This document shows, piece by piece, positions 8,777-17,568 of a stretch of 64,000 bases of DNA. The stretch covers positions 1,550,001 to 1,614,000 of the forward strand of contig NZ_JADPVI010000001.1 of assembly GCF_015679325.1 (NCBI RefSeq), given 5' to 3'. This DNA is from Kaistella gelatinilytica (GTDB lineage Bacteria; Bacteroidota; Bacteroidia; Flavobacteriales; Weeksellaceae). A program made the translations under genes and the position numbers. The notes below the pieces were generated by a model. The model made no database searches, was not told the DNA's origin, and worked only from the letters and a program-made list of their open reading frames with translations. The number at the start of each line of letters is the position of its first letter. The stretch's first letter is position 1.

Positions 8777-8812
8777 AAAATGCAACTCCGAAATTATTCG
8801 AAGTTGCATTTA
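8777..8812. terminator. Bidirectional terminator
   Basis: AAATGCAACT at 8778-8787 pairs with AGTTGCATTT at 8802-8811; CG/CG pairs continue towards the loop. T runs follow on both strands. It separates the + strand lipoprotein gene from the convergent M1 peptidase gene. Confidence 0.8.
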
Positions 8813-8832
8813 TTTTTAAGATCAAAAGGTGC

Positions 8833-11343
8833 TTATTTGTAAGCTTCAATTGTTTTATTTAGGAGATCAATTTGCTGATTAATCGTCGGACTAGAAGGAT
8901 TTGCCTTTAAAACAAGCATTTTCTTCGCAAGACCATCTTTTAAAATTTGCACGATCATCATTTTTGCCTGTGGATTTTGACCGATTTGACCTTTAACCTG
9001 GTTCAAAACTTTCGTCACATTTTCCGTTGCTTTTAAATTATCAGAACTCATGATCCAGTTGAAACCATCTTCTGCAGACGCGCCCAATTCTGGTTTCTGG
9101 AACTTCAGGAAAGGATAAAACGCCGCCGTTGATGCAATTGCAGGCATTTGTTTTTCGATTTTATTTTTCACAATGATGGGTAAAAGTTCTGCGATCACTT
9201 CATCACCTGCACCTTCCAGATCAATTTTATCAGCCAAAGCTGCAATTTTTGAAGGATCAACCGCCGCAATTCCGGAAAGGGAATTGGCTTTCACCGAATT
9301 AGAAACCGCATTCATTCCTTTTTCGAAAAGCGGAAGATATTTTTTATCTTTTGTTTTTCCTAAAGCAGAAATTGCCGCCGCCTGAACCAAAGTTTTCGGA
9401 TCACTGGAAGCCATTTTTTCAACTTCAGAAAGCGCTGCTTTTGCCTGATCAGGTTTAGAAAGATCTAATCCAGTCAATGCTTTCACACGGATTCTAAAAT
9501 TTGAATCTTTCAAAGCTGCAACTACTGTTTTTAAAGCAGCCGGATTTTTAGCAACGTTCTCCATTGCATTTTCCAACGCTTTGTATCTGCTCAAAAATTC
9601 GGTTGAATTTTGATATTGCATTAAATACTGCTCCGGAGTTTTGGTGTCTGTAAACTCGGCCAGCAAAACGCCGTCTGCGTTTATATTAACTAAATCTGGA
9701 CTTTTCCCTACTTGAAAAGTGAAGTCGTTTTTCTCTTTCGCATCTACCCAAACATTTTTTCGGGAAGGTTTTCCATTTTCGAAAACGTCGATTGCTAAAG
9801 GAAACTGAAAATTCTGCCCGATTTGATTTTGATTAATAGTAACTGTTACCTCTTTTTTGATCGGTTCAAAAGTAGTGGTGTAAGAAAGTTTTGGATTTCC
9901 GCTGCCAAAATACCATTGATTAAAGAACCAGTTTAAATCTTTTCCTGAAACTTTTTCTAAGGATAATCGAAGTTGATGTGCTTCGCCATTTCCGTATTCG
10001 TTTGTTTTTAAATAATCAGTTAAGCCTGCAAAGAAAGCGTCGTCGCCCAAATAATTTCTTAACATATGAAGAATTGCGCCACCTTTATTATAGGAAACAC
10101 CATCAAACATGTCTTCGCGCGAGTGATAATTGAAACGCATCAAATCTTTCGTAATGTTCGAAGGATCCATCATATATCCTCTGGTTTCTTTCATCATACC
10201 GTAATCGGCGATATCTTTTCCGTATTTATGCTCATTCCAGAGATATTGGGAATAATTCGCGAAAGATTCATTTACAGTCAAATTGCTCCAACTTTCTGCG
10301 GTCACTAAGTCTCCAAACCAGTGGTGAAATAATTCATGAGCAATCGTATCTTCCCAGCGATTTTCATCGATCAGATCTCCCGGTTTTTGCTGTGCAGATT
10401 CCTGGTGAAGCGTTGCTGTTGTATTTTCCATTGCGCCAGAAACGTAATCTCTACCGGTAATTTGCGAATATTTCGACCATGGGTAATCGTAGTTTAATCT
10501 TTTGGAAAAGAACTCGATCATTTCCGGAGTATTTCCGAAGATCTGTTTTGCGTAAGGTTCGTATTCTTTTTCGACATAATAATCGACATCGATATTTCGC
10601 CATTTATCCTTCACGATCGCATAATCACCAACTCCCATGAAAAATAAATACGGTGAATGTTTTTTGTCCATTACCCAATGATCGGTTCGTAGACCATTGC
10701 TTTCTTTGGTTGAAGATTTCATGATCCCGTTGGATAAAGTCACATATTTATCGGGAACGGTCATGTAAATTTCTTCGGTAGTTTTTTGGTTGGTTTTATC
10801 AATGGTTGGAAACCAGGCTGAACTCGATTCAGTTTCACCTTGCGTCCAGATCTGCGTTGGTTTATCGGCTTCTTTTCCTTGAGCATTAATGAAATAAAGA
10901 CCTTTCGCATCGGTAATTGCAGCACTTCCTTTTTGCGTTATTTCGTTCGGACGCGCTGTATACTTGATATAAACCGTATAATCCTGATTTTTGTTGTAAG
11001 TTTTATCAAGGTTTATTTTGAGCATATCGTTTTTGTACTCGTATTTTAAGGGACTTTTGATGCCACTTTTATCTAAAGCAACTTCATGGATCAGCATTCC
11101 TTTTGCATTGAGCACCAAAGAATCGGTCGGATAAAAGTACGGGGAAGCAGTGAGCCATTCTTCGCCACCCATTTGTTCTTTTTGGTAATCGAAATTGACT
11201 TTTAATTTGGTGTGTTTCAGTTCGGTCATTTTCGTGTGAGATCCACGATAAATTTCAGTTCTACCGGAAGTATCGGTTTGTGCAGCAAGATTTGCGGAGA
11301 ATAAAATCCCGAGTAAACTGATGGTGATCAATAGTTTTTTCAT
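8833..11343 (-). CDS. M1-family metallopeptidase (aminopeptidase N-like)
   Basis: An 836-residue exported zinc aminopeptidase. The signal peptide ends near residue 21 (SANLAAQ). The M1 hallmarks are present: the exopeptidase motif GAMEN at 303-307, the zinc site HELFHHW beginning at 336, and the third zinc ligand Glu359 in NESFANY. After the catalytic part, a HEAT-like helical region (about 580-830) contains repeated Ala/Lys-rich helices. It should release N-terminal amino acids from peptides in the periplasm or at the surface. The length is usual for the Flavobacteriia form of this family. Confidence 0.92.
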   Translation of the reverse strand: MKKLLITISLLGILFSANLAAQTDTSGRTEIYRGSHTKMTELKHTKLKVNFDYQKEQMGGEEWLTASPYFYPTDSLVLNAKGMLIHEVALDKSGIKSPLKYEYKNDMLKINLDKTYNKNQDYTVYIKYTARPNEITQKGSAAITDAKGLYFINAQGKEADKPTQIWTQGETESSSAWFPTIDKTNQKTTEEIYMTVPDKYVTLSNGIMKSSTKESNGLRTDHWVMDKKHSPYLFFMGVGDYAIVKDKWRNIDVDYYVEKEYEPYAKQIFGNTPEMIEFFSKRLNYDYPWSKYSQITGRDYVSGAMENTTATLHQESAQQKPGDLIDENRWEDTIAHELFHHWFGDLVTAESWSNLTVNESFANYSQYLWNEHKYGKDIADYGMMKETRGYMMDPSNITKDLMRFNYHSREDMFDGVSYNKGGAILHMLRNYLGDDAFFAGLTDYLKTNEYGNGEAHQLRLSLEKVSGKDLNWFFNQWYFGSGNPKLSYTTTFEPIKKEVTVTINQNQIGQNFQFPLAIDVFENGKPSRKNVWVDAKEKNDFTFQVGKSPDLVNINADGVLLAEFTDTKTPEQYLMQYQNSTEFLSRYKALENAMENVAKNPAALKTVVAALKDSNFRIRVKALTGLDLSKPDQAKAALSEVEKMASSDPKTLVQAAAISALGKTKDKKYLPLFEKGMNAVSNSVKANSLSGIAAVDPSKIAALADKIDLEGAGDEVIAELLPIIVKNKIEKQMPAIASTAAFYPFLKFQKPELGASAEDGFNWIMSSDNLKATENVTKVLNQVKGQIGQNPQAKMMIVQILKDGLAKKMLVLKANPSSPTINQQIDLLNKTIEAYK

Positions 11344-11384
11344 ATTTATATCAATGATTTTTGTAAGAATTTTCAGACTGGTTT

Positions 11385-11609
11385 TTATGATTTCTTATTA
11401 ACGAATGTTTCGAAAAGGTCGTTAACAAACGATTCGTAGTCGCCACTTTTTAGTTGTTCTTTGCTTTTATTGACTGCCTTTTTCAGATCGCTTTCATCAG
11501 TATCATGATTAATTAATTCTACCGATTTAATGCCTTTAATTTGAATTAAAAGTTCAGTCAATTTGCCTAAATCGGCATTTTCTTCGAGATTTATTTTTAA
11601 AGATTTCAT
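11385..11609 (-). CDS. Small protein, antitoxin-like fold
   Basis: A 74-residue acidic protein. The first 35 residues (MKSLKINLEENADLGKL, then IKGIKSVELI) look like a beta-alpha-beta unit; the rest is helical and charged. The shape recalls small antitoxin families such as DUF2683, but no toxin gene sits beside it. It starts 2 bases after the serine hydrolase gene, so it is co-transcribed with it. Function unknown. Confidence 0.6.
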   Translation of the reverse strand: MKSLKINLEENADLGKLTELLIQIKGIKSVELINHDTDESDLKKAVNKSKEQLKSGDYESFVNDLFETFVNKKS

Positions 11610-11611
11610 AC

Positions 11612-12937
11612 TTATTCTTTTGTAAAAGTGAAGGTACTTCCTCCCTGGGTAAAGATCATTTCTTTTTTTTCCGGATTGAAAACCATCTTTATTGCGGCGG
11701 CATCAAATTTAAAAGTATTGTTTGAAACCGCTTCTAAAGGAAAAGCACTTTGTCCTGTTGCCTGACCTTTTAATTGACCGTTCTCTGTGAAAATATTAAT
11801 TTTTAAAGGAATTGAAGCGGTAGCATAAAGTCCTTCTAATTTTTTCAGATCTAAAGCAGAAACCTGTATCATTTTGAAGTCTGGAACTTCGAAATCGATT
11901 CCATTTGCAGCTTTCAACGCGGTGATCGAAATTTGATTATTATCATAGTCGGATTGATTGGTAATCATTGCAAATGCAGTTTTACTTTCGGGGAAATAAT
12001 ACAAAACAGACCGATAATCATCAATACTTCCGTTATGTCCGAAACCTTTTTGATTATTGAAAGGAACAGGAAAAATTCCCAGTCCGTAATTTTCTTTGTA
12101 TTGCTGCATCTTTTCTAAACTGGCTTTCGAAACTATTTTTCCGTTGGCCAAAGCGATGATAAATTTCAATAATCCAGAAGGCGTGGAAACCACATTCCCG
12201 GCTCCAATTGGAACTGACATGTCGGTTTCTTCACTTTTATTGTATTTTTTATCAAGTAAAACGTAGGAATTTGCTACGTTACTTTTAGAATTTATTTTTT
12301 CTCCAACTTTCGTGGAAGTCAAGCCTAAAGGTTTTGTAATTTTTTCTGAAAGAATTTGCGAGTACGATTTCTTATAAATATTCTCCAGAATCATTGCCAA
12401 GATCACGTAATTGGAATTGCTGTAAGTATATTTCGAATCAGGTTCAAAATCGCTTCCACCTTTCACAATTTTCGCAAGCAAATCAGGTTGCGATATATAT
12501 TGAGTATTGTAGGAAAAATAATCTGGATCATCGGTAAAACTATGAATTCCACTTCGGTGCTGAAGAAGATTTTCGATCGTAATTTTTTCTGAATTTTTGA
12601 TTTGAGGAAAATATTGCGACAACTTATTTTCCAGTTTAAGTTTTCCTTCTTCCGCAGCTTTCATCACCAAAACAGCCGTAAAAGTTTTTGAAATAGAGCC
12701 AATTCGATAAACGGTTTTATCATCAGCTTTGATTTTATTTTCAACATCTGCAAAACCAATTGCATTGGTATAAACGATTTGATCATCTTTTGCAATGGCA
12801 AAACTTCCCATTACTTTTTGATTACGGTCTAAAGCTGAAAAATAATCGTCCAGCTTTTTTTTATCGACGTTTTGGGAACAAGCAGTTCCAAAAACACCAA
12901 TGAAAAACGAAAGTATAATTTTTTTGATCATCATCAA
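11612..12937 (-). CDS. Serine hydrolase, beta-lactamase/class C PBP-like
   Basis: A 441-residue exported or lipid-anchored hydrolase; the N-terminus reads FFIGVFGTAC with a candidate lipobox Cys at about residue 20. The beta-lactamase-fold catalytic set is visible: SISK (Ser-x-x-Lys, about residues 77-80), the Tyr-x-Asn element YSNSNY (about 172-177) and GHNGS in the place of the KTG box (about 296-300). A C-terminal lipocalin-like domain follows (about 355-441). Substrates could be D-amino-acid peptides or esters. Activity on antibiotics is not implied. Confidence 0.87.
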   Translation of the reverse strand: MMMIKKIILSFFIGVFGTACSQNVDKKKLDDYFSALDRNQKVMGSFAIAKDDQIVYTNAIGFADVENKIKADDKTVYRIGSISKTFTAVLVMKAAEEGKLKLENKLSQYFPQIKNSEKITIENLLQHRSGIHSFTDDPDYFSYNTQYISQPDLLAKIVKGGSDFEPDSKYTYSNSNYVILAMILENIYKKSYSQILSEKITKPLGLTSTKVGEKINSKSNVANSYVLLDKKYNKSEETDMSVPIGAGNVVSTPSGLLKFIIALANGKIVSKASLEKMQQYKENYGLGIFPVPFNNQKGFGHNGSIDDYRSVLYYFPESKTAFAMITNQSDYDNNQISITALKAANGIDFEVPDFKMIQVSALDLKKLEGLYATASIPLKINIFTENGQLKGQATGQSAFPLEAVSNNTFKFDAAAIKMVFNPEKKEMIFTQGGSTFTFTKE

Positions 12938-12975
12938 GCTTTTTTTATTGGTAGAAAATTTAGAAGGAAAGTTAC

Positions 12976-13005
12976 AAAAAAAGTGAAGTTGTACAACTCC
13001 ACTTC
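12976..13005 (-). terminator. Terminator after the 306-residue lipoprotein gene
   Basis: A 10-bp stem with one mismatch (12981-12990 with 12995-13004) around loop GTAC, followed on the minus strand by a T run, 31 bases past the stop codon. Confidence 0.75.
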
Positions 13006-13036
13006 AATTCTAGATCTAATTCAGGAATTTAATTTT

Positions 13037-13957
13037 TTAAAGGTCTAAATAAATTCCATTTCGATCTAATAACCATCTAACCTCAACTCCGTTATCACCA
13101 TAGTCCTTCCAGATTGTATCTTTCTTTAATTTAGAAAGTATAAAACTATTATTTTCGGGATTCTTAAAATCAAGAAGTTCTTTCAGATAATTGAAATATA
13201 AATAAGGTCTCAAAGAATCCTGCGACAATAATCCTTTTATCTCCTTTTGTAATCGATTTGAGTAAACAGCTTTATGCCAATTAGAAAGATAAAAAATTGC
13301 ACCTTCATTATTTTTATTGAATGCTAAAAATTCAATTCTATTTCGATAATTAGCTGGATATAATCGATTCTGAAATGCATAATTTATAAGTTTATCATCA
13401 GAATGATCATTAAATATAATGATACTGTCAAACTTTTTAAGATTTACATCTTTTGGGATTTTCGTCTTTTCAAGTGCGTAAATGTACTTTGTATAAAAAG
13501 GAATACTTATGTTTTCATCTCCAACAATACAACCATTCTGAGTATAAACCGTTTTATTATTACTGATTAATCTATTGAAAATTTTATCTATTTGAGGATG
13601 ATTTTTTTCTGCCAAAGCATTTGCAGCATATAAAGAAACCACCAAATTTTTATTACTAGTCAACTTTAAAAGTTCATCATCATTTGCGACTTTCTTAAGT
13701 TTTTCATAGTTATCAAAATTATGAGAAACTTCCTGGCCTTTGCCCAGAACTCCGGTTTCATAAGTATTTAACTCTGAAATTTCTTTAACTATTATTTTTA
13801 ATTTTAACGGAACATTGATTGTATCAAAAATTGGTTTTCCTTTTGGTCCGAGAACATCTAAAATATTTACTTCATATTTCACCTCTTTTTCTTCTTGACA
13901 CCCAAGAAGGTTGCAAATAATAAAAAAAGAGAATAATAGGGTAATTAATCTGAACAT
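13037..13957 (-). CDS. Predicted lipoprotein of unknown function
   Basis: A 306-residue protein with a lipoprotein signal (LLGCQEE, Cys about residue 20). The rest is Lys/Asn-rich and mostly helical, with ALAEKNHPQIDKIFNRLI near residue 113 suggesting HEAT-like helices. Its start codon overlaps the thyA stop codon by one base (TAATG), so it is read from the thyA transcript. I do not recognise the family. Confidence 0.72.
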   Translation of the reverse strand: MFRLITLLFSFFIICNLLGCQEEKEVKYEVNILDVLGPKGKPIFDTINVPLKLKIIVKEISELNTYETGVLGKGQEVSHNFDNYEKLKKVANDDELLKLTSNKNLVVSLYAANALAEKNHPQIDKIFNRLISNNKTVYTQNGCIVGDENISIPFYTKYIYALEKTKIPKDVNLKKFDSIIIFNDHSDDKLINYAFQNRLYPANYRNRIEFLAFNKNNEGAIFYLSNWHKAVYSNRLQKEIKGLLSQDSLRPYLYFNYLKELLDFKNPENNSFILSKLKKDTIWKDYGDNGVEVRWLLDRNGIYLDL

Positions 13958-14751
13958 TATATCGCAACCGGCGCTTTAATTCCCGGATCTGGATTGTAAT
14001 TTTCTAACGTAAAATCTTCAAAATCGAAATCGAAAATATCTTTGACCTCAGGATTTAATTTCATCGTTGGTAAATCTTTCGGCGTGCGGGAAAGTTGTTT
14101 ATGAACTTGCTCGAAATGATTATTGTAAATATGAACATCGCCAAAAGTGTGCACATAATCGCCGACTTCTAGATCACAAACCTGGGCAACCATCATTAAT
14201 AACAACGCATAACTCGCAATATTAAAAGGAACTCCCAGAAATACATCGGCACTTCTTTGATATAATTGAAGCGATAATTTTCCGTCTGCAACATAAAACT
14301 GAAACAAAGCGTGACAAGGCGCTAAAGCCATGTTGGGGATTTCTGCAGCATTCCAGGCGGAAACAATCAATCTTCGAGAGTCTGGATTTTTCTTGATTTG
14401 ATCAATGACTTCAGTAATTTGATCGACAACTTTTCCATTTGCTCCGGTCCAACTTCTCCATTGTGCACCGTAAACAGGACCGAGATCGCCATTTTCATCG
14501 GCCCACTCGTTCCAGATTGAAACGCCGTTGTCATTCAAATATTTAATATTGGTGTCTCCTTTTAAAAACCACAATAATTCATAAATAATCGATTTCAAAT
14601 GCACTTTTTTCGTCGTCACCATCGGAAATCCTTTTGAAAGATCGTAGCGTAATTGATAACCAAAAACACTTCGAGTTCCGGTTCCTGTTCGATCGGTTTT
14701 ATCGGTTCCCTTGTCTAAAATATGTTGAAGAAGGTTGAGATAATTTTGCAT
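13957..14751 (-). CDS. thyA: Thymidylate synthase
   Basis: A 264-residue enzyme, the same length as E. coli ThyA, that makes dTMP from dUMP with methylene-tetrahydrofolate. The catalytic Cys146 lies in [11 protein letters not shown], the phosphate-binding Arg pair in [11 protein letters not shown] (124-134), and the N-terminal [12 protein letters not shown] loop (20-31) is intact. The C-terminus ends KAPVAI as expected for folate closure. It shares one base with the following lipoprotein gene. Confidence 0.97.
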   Translation of the reverse strand: MQNYLNLLQHILDKGTDKTDRTGTGTRSVFGYQLRYDLSKGFPMVTTKKVHLKSIIYELLWFLKGDTNIKYLNDNGVSIWNEWADENGDLGPVYGAQWRSWTGANGKVVDQITEVIDQIKKNPDSRRLIVSAWNAAEIPNMALAPCHALFQFYVADGKLSLQLYQRSADVFLGVPFNIASYALLLMMVAQVCDLEVGDYVHTFGDVHIYNNHFEQVHKQLSRTPKDLPTMKLNPEVKDIFDFDFEDFTLENYNPDPGIKAPVAI

Positions 14752-14813
14752 GTTTTATAATGAGTAATTGGGAATTAGCAATGAGTACTGTTGAAAATTT
14801 ATTTAATGATTTA

Positions 14814-14821
14814 CAAAAGTA
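14814..14821 (-). promoter_or_regulatory. -7 promoter box of thyA
   Basis: The minus strand reads TACTTTTG, a perfect TAnnTTTG match, 62 bases upstream of the thyA start codon. Confidence 0.4.
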
Positions 14822-14828
14822 ATAATTT

Positions 14829-15269
14829 TCACCAAAGATTCTGAATGATTTGTCTGATGTTATTCAATGAAATCTCGTCGCTTTTTTTCTTGCCGAATAA
14901 TGCTTTACCTAAAGGACTTTCAGTTGAAATAACAAAGATTTTCTTTTGATTAAAAGTAATTTCACCCAACGAAACGGCGATATAAAATAATCCTTTATCG
15001 GTTTGTACTAAACTTCCTAAACCAACTATTTGGTGGAGATTTGAATTGATGAGTTTCAAGGAGTTTTTTGCCCGAATATTTTCATTGAGCTGAACCTGAA
15101 GATTATTAATTTCCTGCTGCACCATTTCGCGCGTGGTTTCATATTTGTCGCCCATCGAACTTTTGGTTTCGTTGTTGGAAGCGCGGGTTTCATTAATCAA
15201 ACGTTCTAAATTTTCGATTTTTTCGGATAATTTAATTTGGATGATATTTAGGATTTCGGATTTGTTCAT
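14829..15269 (-). CDS. GreA/GreB-like small protein
   Basis: From the ATG at 15269 the protein has 146 residues, starting MNKSEILNI; an in-frame upstream ATG at 15302 would add 11 residues that do not look conserved. Residues 1-70 form a coiled-coil hairpin with many Glu/Lys, and the C-terminal part (LVQTDKGLFYIAVSLGEI, then STESPLGKALFGKKKSDEI) matches the GreA/GreB C-terminal domain, where SPLGKAL is a signature. It probably acts on RNA polymerase through the secondary channel, but the hairpin-tip acidic residues differ from GreA. Confidence 0.7.
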   Translation of the reverse strand: MNKSEILNIIQIKLSEKIENLERLINETRASNNETKSSMGDKYETTREMVQQEINNLQVQLNENIRAKNSLKLINSNLHQIVGLGSLVQTDKGLFYIAVSLGEITFNQKKIFVISTESPLGKALFGKKKSDEISLNNIRQIIQNLW

Positions 15270-15333
15270 TTGCAATTTAAAATAAGTTTTGGCTAAAGCC
15301 ATTTGATTATTTCATTAATTAAAAACGGGCTTT

Positions 15334-15348
15334 CTTCGACAAGCTCAG
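15334..15348. repeat. CTTCGACAAGCTCAG extragenic repeat
   Basis: One copy of the 15-mer CTTCGACAAGCTCAG. Near-identical copies lie at 26834-26848, 33570-33584 (inverted) and 33609-33623, all outside genes. Confidence 0.7.
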
Positions 15349-15396
15349 AATGACATTTCTCGTTCCTATTGATATTTCTAGTTTATCTCAAAAATT

Positions 15397-16743
15397 CTAT
15401 TTTTCCATCACCGCATATCCACCAATCGGCAGGTAAAAACTTTTATCCTGTGCAAAATCTTTTACAGGACCGCTGAAAACATTTTTAAATATTCCGGAAA
15501 CATTTGCATCATTGATGGTAAACGAAACAGCTTCTTTCGACATATTTAAAACAACCAACACCTCATCTTTCCCATTTCTACGAACATAAGCTAGAACTTT
15601 ATCATCGGCGGAAGTCTTTAACAAATTAGTCGATGCAGCTGGATCGCCACCTCGCAAGGCAGGATTTGAAGATTTTAAATTCAATAAAGTTTTATAAAAA
15701 GGTGCCATTTGATTATTGCCGTTCCATTCAATTACATCTTTTTCAAAGAATTCGAGGCGTTTCATATTCGGTAATTCTTGTCCGGAATATAGAAGTGGGA
15801 TTCCGTCCCAGGTTGCAGAAAAAACCGCTAAAGGTTTCGCGATATCACCATATTTTTCATATTCAGTTCCATTCCAGGTATTTTCGTCATGATTGCTTGT
15901 AAACCAAGCTCTCATTGATTGATCGCCAATTGCAGAATATTTTTGAATCAGATCTTTTAAGTCAGAAAGTGGCAAATTCTTTTTGTAGTAATCTTCCGTT
16001 TTATGCATCCAGGTCCAGGAATAACTGGCGTCGAATACTTTTCCATATTCTGGATTATCAAGTTCATCAAATTCTCCAATGAAGAAAAGTGGTTTTATTT
16101 TTTCAACTTCGGGTCTTGCCTGTTCCCAGAAATCAACTTCGACCCAACTTGCGAGATCGCAACGGAAACCATCAATATTGGTTTCTTTAACCCAAAATTT
16201 CATAGCATCGATCATCGCCTGTCTCATTGCCGGATTTTTATAATCCAATTCAATAATATCGTCCATTCCGGAAGCGATATGGAATTTTCCGTCAGCATCG
16301 TGAAGATAATAATCTGGATGAGAAACCGTCCAGACATGATCCCAACCGGTGTGATTTGCCACCCAGTCGATGATGACTTTGAAACCCATTTTGTGCGCTT
16401 CGTCGACCATATGTTTAAAATCTTCCATATTCCCAAATTCAGGATTGATGGAAACGTAATCGTGCGCTGCATATTGACTTCCCATACTTCCTTTTTTCAC
16501 CTTTTGAGAAATCGGAGTAATTGGCATAAACCATAATGTTTTCACACCCATTTCCTGCAAACGCGGCATCTCTTTTTCGAATGCGCGGAAAGTTCCTTCT
16601 TTGGTATATTGTCTTACATTAACTTCATAGATATTGGTATCGTGTTTCCACTCGCTGGGTGAATTGCTCATTTTTGTCGTTTTTTGAGTCGTGCAGGAAA
16701 GAATTCCCAAACTGATGATTGCTAAGAGAAAAAGCTTTTTCAT
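15397..16743 (-). CDS. GH13 alpha-amylase-family lipoprotein
   Basis: A 448-residue glycoside hydrolase. The lipobox LGILSC puts the lipidated Cys at residue 17, so it is anchored in an envelope membrane. The four GH13 regions are all present: DWVANHTG (region I), GFRCDLA with the nucleophile Asp (region II), FFIGEFDE with the acid Glu (region III) and TSNHDEN (region IV). A small beta domain ends the protein. It should cleave alpha-glucans or maltodextrins. No SusC/SusD pair stands next to it. Confidence 0.92.
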   Translation of the reverse strand: MKKLFLLAIISLGILSCTTQKTTKMSNSPSEWKHDTNIYEVNVRQYTKEGTFRAFEKEMPRLQEMGVKTLWFMPITPISQKVKKGSMGSQYAAHDYVSINPEFGNMEDFKHMVDEAHKMGFKVIIDWVANHTGWDHVWTVSHPDYYLHDADGKFHIASGMDDIIELDYKNPAMRQAMIDAMKFWVKETNIDGFRCDLASWVEVDFWEQARPEVEKIKPLFFIGEFDELDNPEYGKVFDASYSWTWMHKTEDYYKKNLPLSDLKDLIQKYSAIGDQSMRAWFTSNHDENTWNGTEYEKYGDIAKPLAVFSATWDGIPLLYSGQELPNMKRLEFFEKDVIEWNGNNQMAPFYKTLLNLKSSNPALRGGDPAASTNLLKTSADDKVLAYVRRNGKDEVLVVLNMSKEAVSFTINDANVSGIFKNVFSGPVKDFAQDKSFYLPIGGYAVMEK

Positions 16744-16759
16744 ACTTACTGATTTGTGA

Positions 16760-16767
16760 CAAATATA
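16760..16767 (-). promoter_or_regulatory. -7 promoter box of the amylase gene
   Basis: The minus strand reads TATATTTG, a perfect TAnnTTTG match, 17 bases upstream of the start codon. Confidence 0.45.
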
Positions 16768-16824
16768 TTCATTTTAAATTTCAATTGCGAAGAAAGGGTG
16801 CTTGCAATATTTCGATTTTGCGCA

Positions 16825-16850
16825 CAAAAAAGCCTCTTAAAAAAGAGGCT
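16825..16850 (-). terminator. Terminator after the pRiA4b-type gene
   Basis: AGCCTCTT (16831-16838) pairs with AAGAGGCT (16843-16850) and a T run follows on the minus strand, just past the stop codon at 16858. Confidence 0.85.
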
Positions 16851-16857
16851 GTATTTT

Positions 16858-17439
16858 TTAAATATCTTCGTTGTCACCTTCGTCGAAATCATCGTTGAAG
16901 TCTTCTTCTTCATCATCGAAATCGTCTTCATCTTCATCGGCAAAACTACTTGCATTAAATTCGTCTTCAAAACTTCCAAACTCATCATCCATCAAAGGCA
17001 TTACCGAATTTTTACCGTTTTTCTTCGCTGTTTTACTTGGTGCTTTTAAAGGCATATTTCCGAATCTGAACATGGTGATCGGATAATTCACGGCGTGTTT
17101 CTCATCCAATTCTTCTACTTTTTCGCAGAAAAATTCCCAGAGATCCATAAAGCCATATTGAAAATGAAGTTTTGCACCTTCTTCCTCAAAAGCTTCCATC
17201 AAATAAACGTCGCTCATGATCTCGCCATCGCCATCATCGCTCATGTCTTCTAAAGGAACAGTTTTTACAATAACGCCGTCTTTATCTAATATATTAAAAA
17301 CGGACAAATCATCGCCCATAAGACTAAATGCGCTCTTTATTCCCAAGTGCAGATTCCAGAGTGTTTGCTTTTCTCTGATCTCGATGTCTCGAAAAACATC
17401 ATCTTTGGTGTCTAAAATTACACGGACCTTATAAATCAT
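16858..17439 (-). CDS. pRiA4b ORF-3-like (TnpR-passenger type) protein
   Basis: A protein of 193 residues from the ATG at 17439, starting MIYKVRVILD. Residues 1-130 match the plasmid pRiA4b ORF-3-like fold (RDIEIREKQTLWNLH, then FQYGFMDLWEF). The last 35 residues are almost all Asp and Glu. A frame opening farther upstream exists, but its start overlaps a perfect promoter box, so the downstream start is chosen; TTAAAGGAAAG precedes it. The name in databases mentions a transposon, but the gene is a common chromosomal one in Flavobacteriia and nothing mobile surrounds it. Function unknown. Confidence 0.8.
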   Translation of the reverse strand: MIYKVRVILDTKDDVFRDIEIREKQTLWNLHLGIKSAFSLMGDDLSVFNILDKDGVIVKTVPLEDMSDDGDGEIMSDVYLMEAFEEEGAKLHFQYGFMDLWEFFCEKVEELDEKHAVNYPITMFRFGNMPLKAPSKTAKKNGKNSVMPLMDDEFGSFEDEFNASSFADEDEDDFDDEEEDFNDDFDEGDNEDI

Positions 17440-17487
17440 CTTTCCTTTAAATTTTGTGATTACTCTGTTTAGATTTATTTTCGGGTA

Positions 17488-17516
17488 CAAATATAAAACA
17501 ATTGCATTTTGACAAA
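17488..17516 (-). promoter_or_regulatory. Bacteroidota promoter of the pRiA4b-type gene
   Basis: On the minus strand TTTG (17516-17513) and TATATTTG (17495-17488) are separated by 17 bases. Both elements match the consensus, making this one of the clearest promoters in the window. The expected start of transcription is near 17483. Confidence 0.65.
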
Positions 17517-17568
17517 AAAAATATGAGACCTTATTTATTAAAAAGTTTTGCTTACATTTTGCCGTTTT

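Noticed and set aside
11385-11609. Toxin-antitoxin pair
   Set aside because: The small protein looks antitoxin-like but the adjacent genes are a serine hydrolase and a peptidase, not a toxin.
16003-16536. 177-codon + strand frame
   Set aside because: It is antisense to the amylase gene, whose catalytic motifs are intact; the frame has no recognisable domain.
16858-17439. Transposon-related gene
   Set aside because: The family name refers to a transposon passenger, but no transposase, inverted repeats or target duplication are seen here.
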